From Spirochaetales bacterium (GTDB lineage: Bacteria; Spirochaetota; Spirochaetia; DSM-27196; SKKC01), in assembly GCA_007121695.1 (NCBI GenBank), contig SKKC01000011.1, positions 1 through 14,291 on the forward strand: DNA of 14,291 bases, read 5' to 3'. The position numbers were made by a program, and so were the translations under genes. The notes under the pieces were generated by a model that did no database searches, had not been told where the DNA came from, and saw only the letters and a program-made list of their open reading frames with translations. This document shows, piece after piece, positions 7,291 through 13,710 of this stretch; the stretch's first letter is position 1; each line of letters starts with the position of its first letter.

Positions 7291-8348
7291 GCGTCTGCCT
7301 CCTCACCTGCCTGGCGAATTACCATGCGGGATTCCCATTGCGACAGGAACGCGCGAGCGGTAATAAGCAGAATAATCGCCGACTGAATCACAAGCACGAG
7401 CTCAAACGGCACGTCGGACATGAGTCGCAGCTGTTGGCCTCCGACCCGAAGATAGCCGAGGAACACAGCCGCAGCGACGACATACAGCGGGTGGTTGCGA
7501 CCAATAATTGCCACAATGACACCGTCCCATCCCTGGCCGGGAAGATCCTGCCAGTTGAAACGCCGGTGAATGCCCATGATCTCTACGACACCTCCCATGC
7601 CTGCAATCGCGCCCGTCAGAATGTGAACAATAATGATGACCTTGAACACATTGATTCCGCCAAAACGGGCAAATTTCTGATTATGACCGACGGTGCGTAT
7701 CTCGTAGCCGGTGCGTGTGTGGTACAAGAAATAGTACGCCCACAGGGCGACGAGCAGGGCGAGCACCACGCCCCAGTGTATGCGGGTGCGGTCTATGAGC
7801 CGCGGCAGCTCGGCGCTTTCCGGAAGTCGGAACGAAACCATAAACCCTGCTGCACGGTCGCGAAAGAAATTGTTAATGAGGAAGAGTCCCGCGTACAGGG
7901 CTACGAAGTTCAGCATAAGAGCCGTAACGACTTCGCTGGTATTGAAGCGTGCCTTGAGGTATCCGGGGACGAGTCCCCAGAGCCCGCCAAACGTTCCCGA
8001 CACGATCAGAATCAGAGGAATGTGAAAGAACCACGGCATTGACGTTGACACGGCAAAGGCTGTTCCGACCGCTGCGGTAATGTAGAAGGCCCCTTCTGCA
8101 CCAATGTAGAACTGCTCTGCCTGAAATGCTATGGAAAGAGCAACCCCGGTAAAAATAATCGGTGTCGCGATCTCGAAGATGCTCGCTATGGTCCGCTGCG
8201 AGCTGAACGGGCCGAACAGAAATGTCGAAATCGAGTCGCCCGGTGAGCTGCTGACCAGTATGATCAGGAGAATACAGATAAGCATGCCAATGAGAATTGC
8301 GATCGTCGTTCGAATCGCTTCAAAGTGTTTAAGCAGAAACTGCTGCAC
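7287..8348 (-). CDS. ABC transporter permease, nucleoside-type (YufP/NupP-like)
   Basis: This 353-residue integral membrane protein is the second permease of the transporter. Family traits are the N-terminal membrane anchor (about residues 13-33), LFGPFSSQRTIASIFEIATPIIFTG, FQAEQFYIGAEGAFYITAAVGT (the IGAEG helix seen in this permease type), and GYEIRTVGHNQKFARFGGI (about 213-231) as the coupling helix, then LPGQGWDGVIVAIIG. The GTG start lies within the end of the ATPase gene (20-bp overlap), preceded by AGGAGG at a 6-nt spacing. The gene ends in a 4-bp overlap with the next permease. It would pair with that permease in the inner membrane and take substrate from the BMP-family binding protein. 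Confidence 0.9.
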   Translation of the reverse strand: MQQFLLKHFEAIRTTIAILIGMLICILLIILVSSSPGDSISTFLFGPFSSQRTIASIFEIATPIIFTGVALSIAFQAEQFYIGAEGAFYITAAVGTAFAVSTSMPWFFHIPLILIVSGTFGGLWGLVPGYLKARFNTSEVVTALMLNFVALYAGLFLINNFFRDRAAGFMVSFRLPESAELPRLIDRTRIHWGVVLALLVALWAYYFLYHTRTGYEIRTVGHNQKFARFGGINVFKVIIIVHILTGAIAGMGGVVEIMGIHRRFNWQDLPGQGWDGVIVAIIGRNHPLYVVAAAVFLGYLRVGGQQLRLMSDVPFELVLVIQSAIILLITARAFLSQWESRMVIRQAGEEADA

Positions 8349-9876
8349 TGTCTGCCTCCTGTCGTTTCACACCAAGCATATACGGGCCGAGGTCTGTCGC
8401 AGTCACTTTTGACGCATCGTCAAACCGTGCCACGATTTCGCCATCGTACATTACGATAATCCGGGTAGATAGTTTCAGTATTTCGTCGAGGTCAGCCGAT
8501 ACCAGGAATACGGCTCGTCCCCGGTCCCGAGCTTCGACAATAAGGCTGTGAAGGTGTTCCCAGCTGCCGATGTCGACCCCGCGAGTGGGTTGTGACGCTA
8601 CGACAACATCCGGATCTGCAGACAGCTCGCGTGCGACAACGCATTTCTGTATGTTTCCACCCGAGAGGGAAGAAATCTCGTGCTTTGGCGAGCCCGCCCG
8701 GACTCTGTAGTCCGTAATGAGGCCGACCGTGTGAGCGAGCACCTTTTTCCAGAAAATCCGCAGGCGCGTCGAAAACGCGGGCTTGTCGTAGCGGTCGACA
8801 ATGATGTTTTCCTGTATGCTCATAAGCGGAGCAACGCCGTCTTCCATTCGGTCTTCCGGGATATGCGATACCCCGAGGTGCCTGATTTCCTTCGGACTCA
8901 GGCTCGCTATGTCGCTCGAGCCGACGAGAATTTCTCCAGAGTCGACCGGGAGCAGCCCGACGAGTGCTCGGACGAGTTCTGTCTGTCCATTTCCTTCCAC
9001 TCCTGCTACACCCAGAATCTCGCCTCCTGCGACTTCAAAAGAAACGTTCTTCACCGCCTGCACGCCGTCGTCCCGGGTCATGCACAGGTTTCGAACAGAA
9101 AGTCTCGCTGCCCCTACCTGTTCGGGTGCCGGGACGCGACTGAGGTCAATCTTGTGGCCGACCATACGTTCCGCAATGGCTTCTATGGTAAGCTCTTCCG
9201 CTGCCCGGGTCTCGACGACCTTTGCCGCGCGCATAATGGTCACGGTGTCGGCGATCCGCTTCACTTCTTTCAGCTTGTGCGAAATAAAGACGATCGTCTT
9301 GCCCTGTTCCTTCAGGCGGTCGAGCGTCTGAAAGAGAATGTCCGTTTCCTGCGGTGTGAGCACGGCAGTCGGCTCGTCGAGGATCAGGAGTTCTGCGTTC
9401 CGGTACAGGGCCTTCAGAATCTCTACCCGCTGTCTCGTTCCAACCGGCAGCTCGTCGATGCGTTTGTCGACGGGAACCGAAAGCTGATACTGCTCCGAAA
9501 TATCGCGCGCCGTTCGTACTGCGGCATCGAAATCGAAGAACACGCCAGCGTTTTTCGGTTCTACACCGAGCACGATGTTTTCGGCGACTGTCAACTCGGG
9601 AGCGAGCATCAGGTGCTGATGCACCATACCGACTCCGGCCTGTATGGCATCGCTTGGCTGGGAAGGCGCGAACGGCTTTCCCCGGAGTGATATGGAGCCG
9701 CTTTTCGGCTGTGTGATACCGAACACGACCTTCATGAGGGTCGTCTTGCCGGCACCGTTTTCTCCGACAATCGCGTGAACGCTGCCCTGTTCAATGTCGA
9801 CGCTCACGTCCTGGTTCGCAATCGTGCCGTTCGGGTAAATCTTCCAAAGGTCTCGTATAGATAGAATGGTTCCCAT
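8329..9876 (-). CDS. ABC transporter ATPase with two nucleotide-binding domains (nucleoside import, YufO/NupO-like)
   Basis: This 515-residue cytoplasmic protein holds two fused ATPase domains. NBD1 has Walker A GENGAGKTT (38-46), Q-loop Gln 87 (VHQHLM), signature-like LPVGTRQRVEI (143-153), Walker B LLILDEPT (163-170) and H-loop His 200. NBD2 has a degenerate Walker A (GVEGNGQTE, 292-300), an intact LSGGNIQK signature (404-411), a degenerate Walker B (VVVASQPTRGVD, 424-435) and no H-loop His. This asymmetry, with one good ATP site, is usual for ATPases of BMP-dependent nucleoside and sugar importers. I chose the ATG at 9876 (MGTILSIRDL) because family members begin just before the first beta strand. 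A 37-residue-longer frame from 9987 would run through the terminator and into the binding-protein gene. The Shine-Dalgarno is weak. Confidence 0.93.
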   Translation of the reverse strand: MGTILSIRDLWKIYPNGTIANQDVSVDIEQGSVHAIVGENGAGKTTLMKVVFGITQPKSGSISLRGKPFAPSQPSDAIQAGVGMVHQHLMLAPELTVAENIVLGVEPKNAGVFFDFDAAVRTARDISEQYQLSVPVDKRIDELPVGTRQRVEILKALYRNAELLILDEPTAVLTPQETDILFQTLDRLKEQGKTIVFISHKLKEVKRIADTVTIMRAAKVVETRAAEELTIEAIAERMVGHKIDLSRVPAPEQVGAARLSVRNLCMTRDDGVQAVKNVSFEVAGGEILGVAGVEGNGQTELVRALVGLLPVDSGEILVGSSDIASLSPKEIRHLGVSHIPEDRMEDGVAPLMSIQENIIVDRYDKPAFSTRLRIFWKKVLAHTVGLITDYRVRAGSPKHEISSLSGGNIQKCVVARELSADPDVVVASQPTRGVDIGSWEHLHSLIVEARDRGRAVFLVSADLDEILKLSTRIIVMYDGEIVARFDDASKVTATDLGPYMLGVKRQEADSAAVSA

Positions 9877-9895
9877 ATGTCGTGGTTCCGTCCGG

Positions 9896-9932
9896 AAAAC
9901 AAACGCCCTGCAAGCGTGTGCTCGCAGGGCGT
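9896..9932 (-). terminator. Strong stem-loop with T-rich tail after the binding-protein gene (partial terminator)
   Basis: On the minus strand, ACGCCCTGCGAGC and GCTTGCAGGGCGT pair over 13 bp with one G-T wobble, closing an ACAC loop. The stem is followed directly by TTTGTTTT. It begins 14 bp after the stop of the binding-protein gene and ends about 20 bp before the ATPase start. A stem-loop here usually lets part of the transcripts end and protects the upstream mRNA, so the binding protein is made in excess over the transporter. Confidence 0.85.
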
Positions 9933-9946
9933 AAAAAGTGGTGTGT

Positions 9947-11002
9947 CTACTGGCCGATAGCCGTATCCACAACGATTTCACCGGCATCGATCATTTCAAT
10001 GAGCCGGTCGAGTTCGTCGATCATTGCCTGCGGGACAATGCGCTCGAAGTTTTCATTTCGTGCAATGCCGACGCCGTCTTCGCGAATACCGAGCAGTTCG
10101 GCCTGGCCTATCGCGAGCGTTCCATCGAGATATCGCTCGATCGCGTACACAACGGAGTTGTCGACGTTCTTGAGCATTGAGGTCACGACTGCGGCAGCGA
10201 TATTTGGCTGGCTGTCGCGAAGGAGCATGTACTGGTCGGAATCAACGCCGATCGAAAATACGTTCTGTTCGCCGGCTGCTTCGAGTGCACCGAGTCCGCT
10301 TTCACCGGCAGCGGCGAAAATAACGTCCGCACCCTGCTCGATCTGGGCAAGCGCGAGTTCCTTTCCGCGTGCGGGGTCGTTGAAGTTACCGACATAGGCG
10401 GCGAGGATACGCACGTTCGGATTGACCTGACGCGCTCCCTGCTCGAAGCCGACCCGGAAGTCGTTAATGACCGGTATATCCATACCGCCGATGAATCCGA
10501 TGGTGTTGCCACTTCGTGCACGATCGAGATCAGACGCTGTCAGCATGCCTGCGAGCGCGCCTACGATGAAACTGCCTTCGTTCTGGCTGTACAGGATCGA
10601 ATAGACGTTCGAGAAGTCCCCAGCCGAGTAGTCAACCGATGTGTCGTAGACAATGAAGGTCGTCTCCGGATACTGAACCGCGAGGTCCTGCACGTACTCT
10701 GCGAGCTGCCAGGTTCCCGCGATAATTATGTCCCAGCCGCCACCTGCGAGCTGTGCAAGGTCTGGCTGCCATGCCGATGAGTCGTATCCGCCTTCGACAA
10801 TGCGGGTTTCGACGTCGAACTGCTGGGAAACAATCTCGATTCCTCGTGATGCCGAGTCAAAGAATGACTGGTCTCCGCGGGTACCGTTGAGATACAGAAG
10901 TATGCGGGTACTGTCGCTCGCTGCTTCCTGTCCTCCGCCTGCGAAGCTGATTCCACTCACCAGTATCAGCCCGGCCACTGCTAACATGAGTATACGTTTC
11001 AT
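9947..11002 (-). CDS. BMP-family (PnrA/TmpC-like) nucleoside-binding protein, periplasmic
   Basis: This 351-residue substrate-binding protein has a signal peptide (MKRI, then a hydrophobic core to residue 18) with a likely signal peptidase I site SFA|GGG after residue 21. There is no lipobox Cys, unlike the Treponema pallidum lipoprotein PnrA. BMP-family landmarks are GDQSFFDSASRG (43-54), QNEGSFIVGALAG (140-152), GFIGGMDIPVINDFRVGFEQGA (169-190), YVGNFNDPARGKE (203-215) and FSIGVDSDQY (249-258). In PnrA the equivalent regions bind purine nucleosides. AAAGGAG lies 8 nt from the ATG, the best ribosome-binding site in the operon, consistent with high expression. It delivers substrate to the ATPase/permease complex encoded downstream. 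Nucleoside specificity is inferred from the flanking hydrolases and ribokinase. Confidence 0.92.
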   Translation of the reverse strand: MKRILMLAVAGLILVSGISFAGGGQEAASDSTRILLYLNGTRGDQSFFDSASRGIEIVSQQFDVETRIVEGGYDSSAWQPDLAQLAGGGWDIIIAGTWQLAEYVQDLAVQYPETTFIVYDTSVDYSAGDFSNVYSILYSQNEGSFIVGALAGMLTASDLDRARSGNTIGFIGGMDIPVINDFRVGFEQGARQVNPNVRILAAYVGNFNDPARGKELALAQIEQGADVIFAAAGESGLGALEAAGEQNVFSIGVDSDQYMLLRDSQPNIAAAVVTSMLKNVDNSVVYAIERYLDGTLAIGQAELLGIREDGVGIARNENFERIVPQAMIDELDRLIEMIDAGEIVVDTAIGQ

Positions 11003-11027
11003 AACGCACTCTCCTTTTGTGGTTGTT

Positions 11028-11046
11028 GTGTTTACGACGTAAACAC
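11028..11046. promoter_or_regulatory. Perfect 19-bp palindrome, putative operator upstream of the binding-protein gene
   Basis: The sequence GTGTTTACG-A-CGTAAACAC has two 9-bp arms that are exact reverse complements around one central A. It covers the last codons of iunH2 (stop at 11032-11034) and the start of the 29-bp gap before the binding-protein gene, 26 bp upstream of that gene's ATG. No T-tract follows on either strand, so it does not look like a terminator. AT-rich arms around a CG-containing core are common for operators of LacI- or GntR-type regulators. No regulator gene is present in the window. Confidence 0.5.
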
Positions 11047-11940
11047 TTCTTGTAACAAGGAGACGAACGCCTCCATGTCCAATTCATTGATGATGTTCAT
11101 TCCTCCCCCGTCCCAGGGGACACTCGCGCCGCGCAGGGCGGTATGGCTGAGGTCCATTTTCAGGCGACCATCGTGCCGAGACCACACAACGCTCGGGTCA
11201 AGCGCGACTGCCATGGCAACCGGATCCGCGAGCGCGGTGAACGCCTCGCCGTAGCGCTGCTCCATATACCGGAAGATCCACTCCTGCAGGTCCTGCACGA
11301 GTTTTCCTTTCCGGTCCGTGTTTCCCACCGCCTGTGCCAGTTGTTCGCGGTTCATGCGCGAGGCCATGCAGGCTTCCCAGGGTACAATCGTTACGGGAAT
11401 ATCGGAACGGAATACGAGATCGACCGCTTCCGGGTCGGCGAAAAAATTGAACTCGGCGAAGCGTGTGACGTTTCCTTTCTCCAGCGCACCGCCCATGATC
11501 ACGAGCGAACCGATCTGTCGCACAATCTCCGGGTACAGGTTTATCGTGATCGCAATATTCGTCAGCGGGCCAAGAGCGACCACGGTAGCGCCCGGGTGTT
11601 TCGCAAGCAGGCGCGCGAGTCCCGCGGGGGCGTTCTCTGCCTCCGGAGCCTTGCCGGACTCCGGCAGGTCGACGGTGCCAAGACCGGTCGGTCCGTGAAT
11701 GTTGGTTGCGAGTACGGCATCCTGCAGAAGGGGGCGCGATGCGCCCTCGAACACAGGAATGTCTGCGTATCCGGTGTATGCCAGCAGGTCGCATACGTTG
11801 CGGGTGACATTCTCCCGTTTCACGTTCCCGCTCAGGGTCGTGATGCCAACGACATGAGCTGCAGGATGATGGAGTGCCATGAGAATCGCCACGGCGTCGT
11901 CTATACCGCAGTCGGTATCGATAATGAACGGTGTTGGCAT
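11032..11940 (-). CDS. Nucleoside hydrolase family protein, second paralogue, atypical active site
   Basis: This 302-residue protein is the first gene of the operon. It has the family signature IIDTDCGIDDAVA (Asp 8, 10, 14 and 15), with Cys 11 where the first paralogue has Pro. It also has VALGPLTNIAITINLYP (121-137), LVIMGGALEKGN (146-157) and AEFNFFADPEAVD (162-174). The C-terminal motif reads TALADPVAMAVAL: the Asp that binds calcium is kept (239), but Ala 238 stands where inosine-uridine hydrolases have a catalytic His. Family members with non-His residues there exist and use another leaving-group strategy, so activity is likely but specificity may differ. AGGAG lies 10 nt from the ATG. 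The binding-protein gene follows after 29 bp. Together with the divergent ribokinase it suggests release of ribose from imported nucleosides. Confidence 0.88.
   Translation of the reverse strand: MPTPFIIDTDCGIDDAVAILMALHHPAAHVVGITTLSGNVKRENVTRNVCDLLAYTGYADIPVFEGASRPLLQDAVLATNIHGPTGLGTVDLPESGKAPEAENAPAGLARLLAKHPGATVVALGPLTNIAITINLYPEIVRQIGSLVIMGGALEKGNVTRFAEFNFFADPEAVDLVFRSDIPVTIVPWEACMASRMNREQLAQAVGNTDRKGKLVQDLQEWIFRYMEQRYGEAFTALADPVAMAVALDPSVVWSRHDGRLKMDLSHTALRGASVPWDGGGMNIINELDMEAFVSLLQEVFTS
11049..11059. repeat. Short perfect palindrome beside the 19-bp palindrome
   Basis: CTTGT-A-ACAAG is an 11-bp odd palindrome starting 2 bp after the 19-bp palindrome. The two centres (11037 and 11054) are 17 bp apart. 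It lies inside the 3' end of iunH2. It could be a second half of a compound operator, or coincidence. Confidence 0.3.
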
Positions 11941-11966
11941 TGCGAAAATACTCCTGTTTCGAGGTC

Positions 11967-11972
11967 ATAATA
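11967..11972 (-). promoter_or_regulatory. Possible -10 box of the nucleoside operon promoter
   Basis: Read on the minus strand this is TATTAT (5 of 6 to TATAAT). It would place the transcript start near 11960, about 20 nt before the iunH2 ATG, leaving room for the AGGAG at 11951-11955. No good TTGACA-like -35 is present at 16-18 bp spacing, so the promoter may need an activator or may be weak. Confidence 0.4.
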
Positions 11973-11973
11973 G

Positions 11974-11989
11974 CGCAGAATTGTCTGCG
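11974..11989. promoter_or_regulatory. Inverted repeat in the divergent spacer, putative operator
   Basis: CGCAGA-ATTG-TCTGCG has perfect 6-bp arms around a 4-bp centre. It lies immediately upstream of the TATTAT box, filling the -35/-10 spacer of the leftward promoter. A palindrome in the spacer is the placement used by MerR-type activators and by many repressors. No regulator gene is visible nearby. Confidence 0.35.
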
Positions 11990-12035
11990 GCGGTAGGGGA
12001 TATCCGGCAGAAACGCAATGTTTCGATCGCTAGCC

Positions 12036-12064
12036 TTGCGTGGAGGAACTGCCCGCCGTATAGT
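12036..12064 (+). promoter_or_regulatory. Sigma70-like promoter for ribokinase
   Basis: TTGCGT (12036-12041) and TATAGT (12059-12064) are separated by 17 bp. The predicted transcript start is near 12071, only about 3 nt upstream of the ribokinase ATG at 12074. The GGAGG at 12042-12046 would then lie in the promoter spacer rather than in the mRNA. Confidence 0.5.
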
Positions 12065-12073
12065 GACTGGTAT

Positions 12074-12982
12074 ATGGGGAAAATCTGCGTAATCGGTAGC
12101 GTCAACATGGATCTGGTCGTACAGACACCGCACTGGCCGAGCCCCGGCGAGACGGTAACGGGCTCCGGGTTCATGACCGTCCCCGGTGGTAAAGGCGCGA
12201 ATCAGGCTATCGCCGCCGCGCGACTCGGGGGCGAGGTGCGTATGCTTGCGCGTGTCGGTGCCGACGCATTCGGTCGGCAGTTGCTCGAGAACCTTTCGGC
12301 AGCAGGCGTGCAGTGCGACGACGTACGGGTCGTGGACGGTGTCGCAAGCGGTGTGGCGGTTATCACTGTCTGCGACGGCGAGAACGAGATAGTGCTCGAT
12401 CCCGGCGCCAATCACAGCCTGACACCCGACGATGTGCGCGAGTTTGAGCACCATATTCGCGATGCAGAGATGCTGCTCGTCCAGCTCGAGGTACCGTTGC
12501 CGGTTGTGACTGCAGCAATCGAACTGGCTCAGTCGGTCGGAACCCCGGTTCTGCTGAATCCTGCGCCCGCACTCGCGCTCGATCACGACCTGCTTTCACG
12601 CGTTACGGTTCTCACGCCGAACGAAGGGGAGGCCGCGCTGCTCGCCGGGTTGTCACGCGAGGATGCCTCAGCAGAGGAACTGCTGGACGTTCTCCAGAGC
12701 TATGGCGTACAGACGGTATGTATTACGCAGGGAGCGAGGGGTATCACATACCGCCACGGCGGCCTTGAAACCGAACAGCGAAGCGCCGTTTCTGTCGAGG
12801 TCGTGGATACGACTGCGGCCGGAGACGTCTTCAGCGGCGCACTTGCCGTTGCTCTGACCGAAGGTGCACTATTTGATGACGCGGCCGCGTTCGCGCAGAA
12901 CGCCGCGGCTATCGCGGTCACCCGAGCCGGTGCGACCCCGTCGATTCCGACCCGAGCCGAAGTGGAGTCTTTTCATGCCTGA
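12074..12982 (+). CDS. rbsK: Ribokinase (PfkB family)
   Basis: This 302-residue sugar kinase phosphorylates ribose to ribose 5-phosphate in the cytoplasm. Visible ribokinase features are the N-terminal strand with IGSVNMDLVV (7-16; NMD binds the sugar), PfkB signature 1 VPGGKGANQAIAAARLG (36-52), LLNPAPA (160-166), TPNEGEAALL (181-190) and signature 2 DTTAAGDVFSGAL (245-257) with the catalytic base Asp 251. The length is normal for the family. I take the ATG at 12074 because the fold begins there; the frame stays open upstream to 11879, but that stretch overlaps the divergent gene. There is no Shine-Dalgarno next to the ATG. It stands back to back with the nucleoside operon, whose hydrolases would supply ribose. 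Deoxyribokinase activity is a less likely alternative. Confidence 0.93.
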   Translation: MGKICVIGSVNMDLVVQTPHWPSPGETVTGSGFMTVPGGKGANQAIAAARLGGEVRMLARVGADAFGRQLLENLSAAGVQCDDVRVVDGVASGVAVITVCDGENEIVLDPGANHSLTPDDVREFEHHIRDAEMLLVQLEVPLPVVTAAIELAQSVGTPVLLNPAPALALDHDLLSRVTVLTPNEGEAALLAGLSREDASAEELLDVLQSYGVQTVCITQGARGITYRHGGLETEQRSAVSVEVVDTTAAGDVFSGALAVALTEGALFDDAAAFAQNAAAIAVTRAGATPSIPTRAEVESFHA

Positions 12983-13709
12983 CATGTACGAAATTTACGA
13001 TCATCACGCATCGCGATATCACGAGCTTGTGCAGCGTGAAGATGCCGACGGGGACCTCAGAAAAGCAGTCTTCGAGATCGTGAACTGGCGGAACACCCGG
13101 GTGGTCGAGGCAGGCGTCGGCACCGGCAGGGTCACGAGCTGGTACGTCAAATACATTACGTCCGCGTTGCTGCTCGACCGCAGCGAGGACATGATCGATA
13201 CAGCACGTACACATCTGTCGCCATTTCTGCACCGTCTGACGTTTCGCATCTGCGAGAATACGGACCTTGAGCGTATGAAACGGCAGGTTATTCATCCGGA
13301 TGTCGATAATACCGGCGCCGACATTTTTGTAGAGGGCTGGAGCTTCGGGCACACGGTTCTCGACGCCGAGGATCAGCCTGGCGGTATAGACGAGCGTTGC
13401 GACCAGCTTGTGCACTCGTCGGCAGCGCTTGTTCGAAACGGCGGAACCATGATTTTCCTCGAGACACTCGGTACCAACGTAGACGAGCCCGGTCCGCCGG
13501 TCCCTGGTCTTGCACGGTTCTACGAGCGGCTTGAAACCTCATACGGCTTTACACGGCACGAAATCCGCTCCGACTACGTATTTGACAGTGTCGAGCAGGC
13601 AGCAGATCTGTGTGGTTTTTTCTTTGGTACCGACATGGCAGAGAGTGTCCGCTCCCGCGGTAGCGAGCGCGTACCCGAGTGGACGGGGATGTGGACCCGT
13701 CGGGTCTGA
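12975..13709 (+). CDS. Class I SAM-dependent methyltransferase, substrate unknown
   Basis: This 244-residue protein carries SAM-binding motif I as VVEAGVGTGRVT (43-54), followed by ALLLDRSEDMIDTAR with the acidic residue (Asp 69 region) expected to hold the SAM ribose. Downstream it has GADIFVEGWSFGH and NGGTMIFLETLGTN, typical of the later strands of the Rossmann-like fold. The N-terminus (MPDMYEIYDHHASRYHELVQ) resembles small-molecule methyltransferases. The ATG at 12975 is 7 nt after GGAG and overlaps the ribokinase stop by 8 bp, so the two genes are translationally coupled. The substrate cannot be told. A link to modified-nucleoside metabolism is only a guess from the neighbours. A longer frame from 12864 would lie inside ribokinase. 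Confidence 0.8.
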   Translation: MPDMYEIYDHHASRYHELVQREDADGDLRKAVFEIVNWRNTRVVEAGVGTGRVTSWYVKYITSALLLDRSEDMIDTARTHLSPFLHRLTFRICENTDLERMKRQVIHPDVDNTGADIFVEGWSFGHTVLDAEDQPGGIDERCDQLVHSSAALVRNGGTMIFLETLGTNVDEPGPPVPGLARFYERLETSYGFTRHEIRSDYVFDSVEQAADLCGFFFGTDMAESVRSRGSERVPEWTGMWTRRV

Positions 13710-13710
13710 C

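Noticed and set aside
6307..8042. Plus-strand open frames of 282-359 codons opposite the two permease genes
   Set aside because: The translations are very polar (rich in His, Gln, Arg and Asp), as expected from the complement of membrane-protein codons, and have no motif or ribosome-binding site.
8680..9690. 336-codon plus-strand frame opposite the ABC ATPase
   Set aside because: It lies entirely antisense to Walker and signature motifs of a certain gene and has no recognisable protein features of its own.
9877..9987. Upstream extension of the ATPase by 37 residues
   Set aside because: It would cover the terminator stem-loop and the end of the binding-protein gene, and family members start at the position of the 9876 ATG.
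11879..12073. Upstream extension of ribokinase
   Set aside because: It overlaps the divergent iunH2 start and the promoter region, and adds residues not found before the first ribokinase strand.
11198..12586. Long minus-strand open frame (462 codons) opposite ribokinase and inside iunH2 in another frame
   Set aside because: The translation is Arg/His-rich without any family motif, and it overlaps two genes that each have full catalytic motifs. It is a shadow of GC-rich coding DNA.
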